From positions 124,001-188,000 of the forward strand of contig NZ_MVAD01000002.1 of assembly GCF_002007115.1 (NCBI RefSeq): a DNA stretch of 64,000 nt. The letters are read 5' to 3'. The notes under the pieces were generated by a model that saw only the letters and a program-made list of their open reading frames with translations, had not been told where the DNA came from and made no database searches. The translations under genes and the position numbers were made by a program. Source of the stretch: Massilia sp. KIM (GTDB lineage Bacteria; Pseudomonadota; Gammaproteobacteria; Burkholderiales; Burkholderiaceae_D). Positions 28,507-35,490 of this stretch are shown piece by piece; positions within the stretch are counted from its first letter, which is position 1, and each line of letters begins with the position of its first letter.

Positions 28507-30075
28507 ATGCTCGACCTCCCGGCCCAGCCCCAGGATCCGCAGGAGCGGCACACCGCCGAATTCCTGCGCGTGAAGGGCCTGGCCGAGCGCGGCGTGCCGC
28601 AGGCCCAGCACAGCCTGGGCTTCATGTACGTGAACGGCCAGGGCGTGCCACGCAACTACGAGCTGGCCGTGGCCTGGTACCGCATGGCCGCCTCGGCGGG
28701 CCTGGAGCAGGCCCAGTACAACCTCGGCGTGATGTACCAGAAGGGCCAGGGCGTGGACCAGGACTTCGGCCAGGCCGCCTACTGGTACCGGCGCGCGGCC
28801 GAGCAGGGCTATGCCCCGGCCCAGTACAACCTCGGCTGGCTGTACGCGAAGGGGCAGGGCGTGCCGAACGACGTGCAGCAGGCGCTGCACTGGTTCGGCC
28901 AGGCCGCCGAACAGGGCGAGCCGGGCGCCCAGCACAACCTGGGCATGATGTACGAGACCGGCAGGGGCGTGCCCCAGGACCTGGACGCGGCGCTCGGCTG
29001 GTACCGTCGCGCCGCCGAGCAGGGCTATGCGCGCTCGCAGTTCAACCTGGCGCTGCGCTACGACAGCGGCCAGGGCGTGGCGCGCGACCCGCGCCTGGCG
29101 CTGGACTGGCTGCGCAAGGCGGCAGGCCAGGGCTATGCGCCGGCCCAGTTCAACCTCGGCCTGCGCTACGACAAGGGCCAGGACATCGACCAGGACAGCC
29201 AGCAGGCGATCCTGTGGTACGGCCGCGCCGGCGAGCAGGGGCACGCCAGCTCGCAGTTCAACCTCGCCCTGATCTACGACAGCGGCCACGGCGTGCCGCG
29301 CAACGAGGCGCTGGCGCTGAGCTGGTACCTGCGCGCGGCGGAACAGGGCCATGCGGGCGCCCAGGACAACCTGGGCATGCGCTACGAGCACGGGCAGGGC
29401 GTGGAGCGCGACCTGGCCCAGGCCCTGCACTGGTACCGCAAGGCGGCCGAGCAGGGCCTGCCCTCGGCCCAGTACCATCTCGGCCAGCTCCACGACGGCG
29501 GCCAGGGCCTGCCCCAGGATCCCGCCCAGGCCGTGGAGTGGTACCGCAAGGCCGCCGAGCAGGGGCACCTGCGCGCCCAGTTCGACCTCGGCCTGCGCTA
29601 CGAGGGCGGAGTCGGCGTGGCCCAGGACAGCGCCCAGGCGCTGGCCTGGTACCGGCGCGCGGCGGCCCAGGGCTATGCGCCGGCCCAGTACATGGTCGGC
29701 GCGCTGCTCGACCGCCTGGAAGACGGCGACCCGCGCGAGGCGGCCGACTGGCTGCACAAGGCGGCCGACCAGGGGCATGCCCTGGCCCAGTTCGAGCTCG
29801 GGCTGCACTACGATTGCGGCAAGGGCGTGGAGCGGGATTACGAAGCCGCGCATTTCTGGTACCTGTGCGCGGCGCGCCAGGGGCACGCGCGGGCGCAGTA
29901 CAACCTGGGCGTGATGTATGCGGCGGGGCAGGGCGCGCAGCGCGACCTGGTGGAGGCCTATGCCTGGCTGCACCGGGCCGGCGGGGCCGGCGTGGGACCG
30001 GCGGCGACGTATCTGAAGAAAATCGCGGCCAGGATGGAGCCGCAGCTGCTGGAGCAGGCGCAAAGCTTGCTGTAA
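28507..30075 (+). CDS. Sel1-repeat protein, 13 repeats
   Basis: A 522-aa protein consisting of thirteen Sel1-like repeats (36 residues each, pattern AQ.NLG..Y..GQGV..D...A..WYR.AAEQG) from about residue 15 to 485, then a short helical tail. Repeat 11 (AQYMVGALLDRLEDGDPREA) is two residues shorter and lacks the G-x-G-V turn. No signal peptide or membrane helix, so it should act in the cytoplasm, unlike many exported Sel1 proteins. Sel1 arrays bind partner proteins; being third in an operon with a kinase and a c-di-GMP enzyme it may be a scaffold or effector for that pathway. This is inferred from position only. Confidence 0.87.
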   Translation: MLDLPAQPQDPQERHTAEFLRVKGLAERGVPQAQHSLGFMYVNGQGVPRNYELAVAWYRMAASAGLEQAQYNLGVMYQKGQGVDQDFGQAAYWYRRAAEQGYAPAQYNLGWLYAKGQGVPNDVQQALHWFGQAAEQGEPGAQHNLGMMYETGRGVPQDLDAALGWYRRAAEQGYARSQFNLALRYDSGQGVARDPRLALDWLRKAAGQGYAPAQFNLGLRYDKGQDIDQDSQQAILWYGRAGEQGHASSQFNLALIYDSGHGVPRNEALALSWYLRAAEQGHAGAQDNLGMRYEHGQGVERDLAQALHWYRKAAEQGLPSAQYHLGQLHDGGQGLPQDPAQAVEWYRKAAEQGHLRAQFDLGLRYEGGVGVAQDSAQALAWYRRAAAQGYAPAQYMVGALLDRLEDGDPREAADWLHKAADQGHALAQFELGLHYDCGKGVERDYEAAHFWYLCAARQGHARAQYNLGVMYAAGQGAQRDLVEAYAWLHRAGGAGVGPAATYLKKIAARMEPQLLEQAQSLL

Positions 30076-30103
30076 GCCGCTTGCCGCCTGCCGCGGCTTT
30101 GAT
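30074..30103 (+). terminator. Possible terminator after the signalling operon
   Basis: Hairpin AAGCCGC/GCGGCTT with a 12-base loop, starting inside the Sel1 stop codon and followed by only three T. Weak, but it separates the operon from the SOS-regulated genes downstream. Confidence 0.4.
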
Positions 30104-30174
30104 GTCCCGCATTTGTCCCCTTAAAACCCGCGCACGCCAGGTCCGGCGCCGCCATCGCGGGGGATGGTGCGTTA

Positions 30175-30194
30175 TACTGTATGCCCATACAGTC
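30175..30194 (+). promoter_or_regulatory. LexA (SOS) box upstream of the radical SAM/UdgX operon
   Basis: TACTGTATGCCCATACAGTC: matches the LexA consensus TACTGT-N8-ACAGTA in both half-sites except the last base. It ends 11 bases before the ATG, where bound LexA would block transcription. A second near-perfect box lies before nadK-recN at 56.7 kb, so the organism evidently uses the E. coli-type motif. Confidence 0.88.
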
Positions 30195-30205
30195 CCGCCA
30201 GTCCC

Positions 30206-31435
30206 ATGGAACTCTCCGACAAGCTCGAAATCCTGGCCGACGCGGCCAAGTACGACGCCTCCTGCGCCAGCAGCGGCGCGCCCAAGCGCGGCTCCGAGGG
30301 CAAGGACGGGCTGGGCGCGACCAATGGCATGGGCATCTGCCACAGCTACACCCCCGACGGCCGCTGCGTCTCTCTGCTCAAGATCCTGCTGACCAATTTC
30401 TGCATCTACGACTGCCAGTACTGCATCAACCGCCGCAGTTCGAACGTGCCGCGCGCCCGCTTCTCGGTTGAGGAAGTGGTCAAGCTGACCCACGACTTCT
30501 ACGTCCGCAACTACATCGACGGCCTGTTCCTGAGCTCGGGCATCATCCGCTCGGCCGACTACACCATGGAGCAGCTGGTGGCGGTGGCGCGCCAGTTGCG
30601 CGAGGTGCACCAGTTCCGCGGCTACATCCACCTCAAGACCATCCCCGACGCCGACCCGCTCCTGATCGAGGAAGCCGGGCGCTGGGCCGACCGCCTGTCC
30701 GTCAACATCGAGCTGCCCACCCACGACAGCGTGACCCGCCTGGCGCCCGAAAAGAACGTGCACACGATCAAGCTCGCCATGGGCTCGATCCGCCGCAAGC
30801 TCGACGAAAAGGCCGAGGAACCGAAGGCGCCCAGCTTCGCCCCGGCCGGCCAGAGCACCCAGATGATCGTCGGCGCCGACGCCAGCGACGACCACACCAT
30901 TCTCAACACCGCCGAGACCCTCTACGGCAGCTACAAGCTCAAGCGCGTCTACTACTCGGCCTTCAGCCCGATCCCGCAGAGCCCGCGCAGCGTGCCGGCC
31001 GCGCCGCCGCCCCTGCTGCGCGAGCACCGGCTCTACCAGGCCGATTTCCTGCTGCGCGGCTACGGCTTCACGGCGAGCGAACTGATGCCCGCAAGCGGCA
31101 ACCTGGCCCTCGACGTCGACCCCAAGCTGGCCTGGGCGCTCGCCAATCGCGAGCACTTCCCGATGGACCTGAACCGGGCCGACGCCAGCATGATCGCGCG
31201 CATTCCCGGCATCGGCCTGCGCAACGCCAAGCGCCTGGTGGAGCTGCGCCGCCTGCGCCGCATCCGTTGGGAAGACCTGTCGCGCCTGCGCTGCAGCCTG
31301 AAGAAGCTGGCGCCCTTCGTCGTCACGGCCGACTACAAGCCGGCCCAGGGCGCGACCGATTCGAGCATCCTGCGGCGCCACCTGGCCGATGCGCCGCAGC
31401 AGATGAATCTGTGGCCGGAACTGCAGGCGGCATGA
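30206..31435 (+). CDS. Radical SAM / helix-hairpin-helix protein, putative DNA modification or repair
   Basis: 409 aa. The radical SAM cluster motif CX3CX2C is at Cys66-70-73 (NFCIYDCQYCINR). The C-terminus carries a helix-hairpin-helix DNA-binding element (LNRADASMIARIPGIGLRNA, then RLRRIRWEDL). This matches the family annotated as putative DNA modification/repair radical SAM protein, which almost always pairs with a DUF4130/UdgX-family gene. Here that gene overlaps the stop codon by 4 bases (ATGA). A LexA box sits immediately upstream, so it should be induced by DNA damage. The reaction is unknown; a distant likeness to spore photoproduct lyase suggests repair of a base lesion. ATG at 30206 is the first after the box. 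Confidence 0.88.
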   Translation: MELSDKLEILADAAKYDASCASSGAPKRGSEGKDGLGATNGMGICHSYTPDGRCVSLLKILLTNFCIYDCQYCINRRSSNVPRARFSVEEVVKLTHDFYVRNYIDGLFLSSGIIRSADYTMEQLVAVARQLREVHQFRGYIHLKTIPDADPLLIEEAGRWADRLSVNIELPTHDSVTRLAPEKNVHTIKLAMGSIRRKLDEKAEEPKAPSFAPAGQSTQMIVGADASDDHTILNTAETLYGSYKLKRVYYSAFSPIPQSPRSVPAAPPPLLREHRLYQADFLLRGYGFTASELMPASGNLALDVDPKLAWALANREHFPMDLNRADASMIARIPGIGLRNAKRLVELRRLRRIRWEDLSRLRCSLKKLAPFVVTADYKPAQGATDSSILRRHLADAPQQMNLWPELQAA

Positions 31436-32946
31436 ACCCCGCCGACGCCGTCCTTCAGGGCCAGGCCTTGCAGGTGGCCACTTTCGCGGAATGGCGGGAA
31501 GCGGCGCGCGAACTCCTGCAGGCCGGCATTCCGCCGGAGGCGGTCACCTGGGGCAGCCCGGGCGACGGCGGCGACCTGTTCTCGGGTGCGCCGGCGCCGG
31601 CCGCGGCCCCGCATAATGCGCCTGTCCGGTTGCAGCAACCGAAACCGGCACCGCATCAGCCACCGCATGTGCCGCCGCATGTGCCACGGTCTTTGCTCGA
31701 CATGCTGCAGGCCGCCGCCTGCTACCGCGAGCCGGACCGCTGGGCCTTTCTGTACCGCGTCATCTGGCGCTGGCAGCAGGGCGAGCACGACGTGCAATCG
31801 CCCGCCGACCCCGACGGCGCGCGCCTGCAGGCGATGGTGAAGGCGGTGCGCCGCGAGGAGCACGACATGCACGCCTATATCCGTTTTCGCGAACGCCCAC
31901 CGGAGGCCGGGCCGCCGCGCTTCGTGGCCTGGTTCGAGCCGCGCCACGACGTGCTGCCGCAGGTGGCCGAGCATTTCGTCAGCCGCATGGGCAAGCTCAG
32001 CTGGATGATCGCCACCCCCGAGGCCAGCGTGCTGTGGGACGGCGCGACCCTGCACAACTGCGGCCCGCTGATGTCGAGCGCGGCGGACCTGGACGATAGC
32101 GGCGAAGCGCTCTGGCTCACCTACTACCGCAGCATCTTCAACCCGGCGCGCGTCAACGCGTCCCTGCTGCAAAGCCATATACCCTCGCGTTTCTGGAAGA
32201 ACCTGCCCGAGGGCGCGCTGGTGCCGTCCATGGTCAGCCAGGCCGGCCTCGGCGCGCGCCGCATCGGCCAGGTGCAGACGGTGGGCAGGCGCAGCGGCGC
32301 CACCATCCCGATCGCCCCGGAAGCCGCCCAGCCCGAGCGCGAGCAGCCCTCGAAGCTGGACGAATGCCGGCGCTGCGAGCTGTGGCAGTCCGCGACCCAG
32401 GCGGTGGGCGGGGAAGGGCCGAAGAAGGCCAGGATCATGGTCGTCGGCGAGCAGCCGGGCGACCAGGAAGACCTGGCCGGCGCGCCCTTCGTCGGCCCGG
32501 CCGGCAAGCTGCTCGACCGCGTCTTCGAGGAGGCTGGCCTGGACCGCAAGAGCGTCTATCTCACCAACGCCGTCAAGCACTTCAAGTGGGAGCCGCGCGG
32601 CAAGCGCCGCCTGCACAAGACCCCGGCCCAGCGCGAGATCGAGGCCTGCCACTACTGGCTCGAGAAGGAGCTGGCGGCCACCAAGCCGAAGGTGATCGTG
32701 GCCATGGGCGCGACGGCGCTCAAGTCCGTCCTGCAGCAGGGGAACGTCACGCTCAAGGACAAGCTCGGAAGGCCGGTGCGCCACGGCGACAGCTGGGTGG
32801 TGACCATCTACCACCCGTCCTACGTGCTGCGGGTGCCGGACGAAGCGGCCAAGCAGGAGGCCTTCAAGGTCATGGTCGCCGGCCTGCGCCTGGCCCAGGA
32901 ACTGCTCGAACGGCCCGAGATCACGGAGCCCGATACGGCGCGCTGA
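31432..32946 (+). CDS. DUF4130-UdgX fusion, uracil-DNA binding protein
   Basis: 504 aa with two parts. About 88-265 is the DUF4130-type DNA-metabolism domain (FLYRVIWRW, FVAWFEPRHDVLP, YRSIFNPAR). About 308-495 is a UdgX-class uracil-DNA glycosylase fold: cysteines CRRC near 312-315 for the iron-sulfur cluster, GEQPGDQEDLAGAPFVGPAG (339-358) and the UdgX-specific loop KRRLHKTP with His395, equivalent to the His that links covalently to the abasic site in Mycobacterium UdgX; HPSYVLR near 461 closes the active site. UdgX traps uracil-containing DNA instead of releasing it. The Pro/His-rich linker 55-85 is low-complexity. Coupled to the radical SAM gene under an SOS box. The fusion is known in the family; the joint reaction is not. 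Confidence 0.88.
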   Translation: MNPADAVLQGQALQVATFAEWREAARELLQAGIPPEAVTWGSPGDGGDLFSGAPAPAAAPHNAPVRLQQPKPAPHQPPHVPPHVPRSLLDMLQAAACYREPDRWAFLYRVIWRWQQGEHDVQSPADPDGARLQAMVKAVRREEHDMHAYIRFRERPPEAGPPRFVAWFEPRHDVLPQVAEHFVSRMGKLSWMIATPEASVLWDGATLHNCGPLMSSAADLDDSGEALWLTYYRSIFNPARVNASLLQSHIPSRFWKNLPEGALVPSMVSQAGLGARRIGQVQTVGRRSGATIPIAPEAAQPEREQPSKLDECRRCELWQSATQAVGGEGPKKARIMVVGEQPGDQEDLAGAPFVGPAGKLLDRVFEEAGLDRKSVYLTNAVKHFKWEPRGKRRLHKTPAQREIEACHYWLEKELAATKPKVIVAMGATALKSVLQQGNVTLKDKLGRPVRHGDSWVVTIYHPSYVLRVPDEAAKQEAFKVMVAGLRLAQELLERPEITEPDTAR

Positions 32947-33077
32947 GCAGCTCCCGGGCGGCGCATGCATACTTCATGCGCCCTTCATCAAGTTGCATCA
33001 TCCTGTTACCGGAAGCGGACGCCTGCGATCCATTGCGGTTAAGCTTGCCGGACAATCACAACAACAGGATGACCCTG

Positions 33078-34130
33078 ATGAGCAAGCTCGCTATTCCTGC
33101 CCTGTGCCTGTTCCTGTGCGCCGCGCCGTCCTTCGGCCAGAGCGCCGCCGATGTCGCTGCCTCGCCTGGCGCTTCGGCGCCTTCGTCGACACCACTTGAC
33201 GCCCCGGCTGCGGACGCGCAGCCCGCTCCCGAGCAGATCCACGTCGTCGCCCAGCGCCCGGGGTCGGGCCTGTGGAAGGTGTCCAAGGGCGAGCACGTGC
33301 TGTGGGTGTTCGGCACCTACGCGCCGCTGCCGAAGAACATGGAGTGGCGCGCGCACCGGGTCGAGGCCGCGATCGCCGGCGCCCAGGAATACCTGGCGCC
33401 GCCGGGGGCGCGGGCCAATCCGGGCTTCTTCAGGGGCGTGACCCTGCTGCCCTCCCTGATCGGCATCCGCAAGAATCCGGACGGGGCCACCCTGCGCGAC
33501 CTGATGCCGCCCGCCGACTACGCGCGCTGGACCGAGCTCAAGGCCAAGTACATGCCGGACAACGAGGCCGCCGAGCGCGAGCGTCCGATCTTCGCGGCCG
33601 AAGCCCTGATGCGCAGCGCGCGCAAGCAGGCCGGCCTGGAGGGCGACGACGCGGTGCGCAAGCGCGTGGGGGAGCTGGTCAAGAAGAACAGGCTCAAGTA
33701 CACCTCGTCCACGGTGGAGCTGCCCACCGATAACGCGCGCACGCTGATCAAGGATTTCAAGAAGACCGCGCTGAAGGACGTCGCCTGCCTGTCGACCACC
33801 ATGGCCAGGCTCGAAACCGACATCGCCGAGGCGAGCGCGCGCGCCAACGCCTGGGCGCGCGGCAATCTGGACGAGATCCGCAAGCTCGATTTCGTCGAGC
33901 GCGACGAAGCCTGCTTCAAGAGCGTGTTCGACAGCGCCATCTTCGACGGGGACCCGGCCTACAAGAACATGCGCAGCCTGATGCGCGAGAAGTGGCTGGC
34001 CTCGGCGGAGAACGCGCTGGCCACCAATGCGTCGACTTTCGCGATGCTGCAGATCAAGGACATACTTGACCCGAAAGGCGTGATCGCGGCGCTGGCCGCC
34101 AAGGGCTACACGGTGGAGCAACCGGACTGA
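33078..34130 (+). CDS. TraB/GumN-family exported protein
   Basis: 350 aa, with a signal peptide (KLAIPALCLFLCAAPSFG, cleavage near residue 22) and an Ala/Pro-rich linker to about 60. The TraB/GumN domain starts at GLWKVSKGEHVLWVFGTYAPLPK, a variant of the usual W.v..g..vyllGT.H.l motif in which the H of GTxH is replaced by Y-A. The family has a Tiki-like fold with possible metalloprotease activity, and loss of that residue may mean an inactive or altered member. Start at 33078 has AGGA 8 bases upstream; the ATG at 33069 is an alternative. The frame is open further upstream through the UdgX gene but that is a shadow. Confidence 0.75.
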   Translation: MSKLAIPALCLFLCAAPSFGQSAADVAASPGASAPSSTPLDAPAADAQPAPEQIHVVAQRPGSGLWKVSKGEHVLWVFGTYAPLPKNMEWRAHRVEAAIAGAQEYLAPPGARANPGFFRGVTLLPSLIGIRKNPDGATLRDLMPPADYARWTELKAKYMPDNEAAERERPIFAAEALMRSARKQAGLEGDDAVRKRVGELVKKNRLKYTSSTVELPTDNARTLIKDFKKTALKDVACLSTTMARLETDIAEASARANAWARGNLDEIRKLDFVERDEACFKSVFDSAIFDGDPAYKNMRSLMREKWLASAENALATNASTFAMLQIKDILDPKGVIAALAAKGYTVEQPD

Positions 34131-34144
34131 ATTGCTGGTCGCGT

Positions 34145-34199
34145 CATCGGAGAAGGCTCTGTAGCACACCACGCGTGCGCTGCAGAGCCTTTGCCGATG
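34145..34199. terminator. Long hairpin after the TraB/GumN gene
   Basis: CATCGG..AAGGCTCTGTAGC and its near-complement GCTGCAGAGCCTT..CCGATG form a 55-base hairpin with one G-U pair and one internal loop, 14 bases after the stop. There is no T-run, so it may act as a transcript-end stabiliser rather than a classical terminator. Nearby 34200-34252 has no feature. Confidence 0.5.
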
Positions 34200-34252
34200 T
34201 CAAGCCAGTGTTGAATGGCCGTGTGGTCACGCAGACAGGCTGAAAACCTGGG

Positions 34253-35215
34253 TCAGGCGTCGTACGAGGAAAGTTCTTTAAGGAACCCGCTGATATAGGC
34301 CGGGAAGACGGACTTAAAACTCAGCAAATACTGGACACTCCACGATCTGATTTCCGCCAGCGTTTCGGAATCCATATCGATGTCGCCATCGCGGTACACG
34401 GCAATGCGGCACGCGCGACGATTGTCCAGACGTTCCCACCCGAGCGCGGTCCCAAGTTTCGATTCGATTTCGCTTCGCCGTTCGTGAAGGTAATCGAAGA
34501 GTTCCTCGTTCTTCTTCTTTTCGCCACAGTCGATGTAGAGCTCAACACGTACTTTGCCGCCTTGAGCGAAACTTGCGGAGTACTTGTAGAGCTTTGAATT
34601 CTCTGATGCGAACGTGTACCAGTTTTGTGGCTGGCCGGTGCGTGCGTTCGTAAACCGATGCTTGTTCCGGAGTTCGTCGATTAATTCCTGGAAGTAGCTG
34701 CGGTAACGTTCCTGGGTCTCCGACAGCTGTTGTCCCACCCCGGATGTGGCCACCGCTGCTTCGCTCGGGAGTGAGACGAGGTTCAGAACGAAGGCGGGCC
34801 GTGAGTCGTCGATGCGAATGGCCGATGCCTCGATGGCATAAAGGCTCAGCGACTCCTTCAGATTTTGATTCAGAAAATCGATGGCTGCTTTATGCTCTGG
34901 ACGGATGGTTTCTGCAATCCACACTACCGCACCTGCCCCGAGTACTGAAGAGTAGGTGAGCAGCTGTCCGAGGTGTTTGTGGTCCGTGCCGCCAAACTGA
35001 TTTTCAATCACTACCAATTTGTTGGTGGACAAATCGCGCGCAATGATGTCTGCGGAAAAATCTCCAGCTGAGGCTTCTGTCGCCTCAAGTTCGAGATCCA
35101 TTCCCAGTTTTTGCGCCAGGATGTCCAGATTCTGTGCCAGCCACGGAGTGAAATGTGTCGCTTCGCCTGCCCAAAGACTTCTAAGTGCAACATTCTGAAT
35201 GATCCCTAATTCCAT
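34253..35215 (-). CDS. DUF4268-domain protein with nuclease-like N-terminus, probably acquired
   Basis: 320 aa. The N-terminal half (about 1-165) has the PD-(D/E)XK-like pattern: FSADIIARD followed by LVVIENQFGGTDHKHLGQLLTYSS (acidic residue, then E-x-Q, then helix). The C-terminal part is the DUF4268 region (YFQELIDELRNKHRFTNAR ... YTFASENSKLYKYSASF ... LHERRSEIESKLG). Such proteins are common in defence-rich or variable loci, but a function has not been established for a stand-alone copy. GC content and codon use are clearly lower than in neighbours, a sign of transfer. The gene sits alone between the TraB gene and tRNA-Gly. Start at 35215 fits the family; an ATG at 35236 is possible. Confidence 0.78.
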   Translation of the reverse strand: MELGIIQNVALRSLWAGEATHFTPWLAQNLDILAQKLGMDLELEATEASAGDFSADIIARDLSTNKLVVIENQFGGTDHKHLGQLLTYSSVLGAGAVVWIAETIRPEHKAAIDFLNQNLKESLSLYAIEASAIRIDDSRPAFVLNLVSLPSEAAVATSGVGQQLSETQERYRSYFQELIDELRNKHRFTNARTGQPQNWYTFASENSKLYKYSASFAQGGKVRVELYIDCGEKKKNEELFDYLHERRSEIESKLGTALGWERLDNRRACRIAVYRDGDIDMDSETLAEIRSWSVQYLLSFKSVFPAYISGFLKELSSYDA

Positions 35216-35317
35216 CTCTACATCCCGTCCCTTCATCGTCGAGCAGCTAGCGTCATATCAATGACGATGCATGCGTTGTTGTCAACAACTCACAATCACG
35301 CGTAGAATACTGGCAAC

Positions 35318-35391
35318 GCGGGTGTAGCTCAATGGTAGAGCAGGAGCTTCCCAAGCTTAAGACGAGGGTTCGATTCCCTTCACCCGCTCCA
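35318..35391 (+). tRNA. tRNA-Gly (anticodon CCC)
   Basis: 74 bases forming a full cloverleaf: acceptor GCGGGTG/CACCCGC, D-arm GCTC/GAGC with AATGGTA loop, anticodon loop TTCCCAA giving anticodon CCC, T-loop TTCGATT, and an encoded 3' CCA. Strongly similar to E. coli glyU tRNA. It reads glycine codon GGG. The anticodon stem has one G-A mismatch at its base. Confidence 0.96.
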
Positions 35392-35490
35392 TCCCTTCCT
35401 TCCCTCTTTCCCAAACGACGATATGGCCGGCCATGATGCGTGGGCTGCCGCTGTTGAGTATCGTTGAAATGTCCCGTCGGCTGCCGAAGA

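Noticed and set aside
19928..30075. A complete exosortase/EPS locus
   Set aside because: No exosortase, glycosyltransferase or Wzx/Wzy gene is found here; only the PEP-CTERM protein and the PrsT-type protein are recognisable.
24633..30392. A 1919-codon open frame on the plus strand and a 1723-codon one on the minus strand across the signalling operon
   Set aside because: They are out-of-frame shadows in GC-rich codons: composition is Arg/Pro/Ala- or His/Gln/Val-rich with no domains, while the true frames show intact kinase, GGDEF-EAL and Sel1 motifs.
35318..35391. tRNA-Gly as an integration site for the DUF4268 gene
   Set aside because: The low-GC gene lies on the 5' side of the tRNA, no integrase is present and no copy of the tRNA 3' end is seen at the far side.
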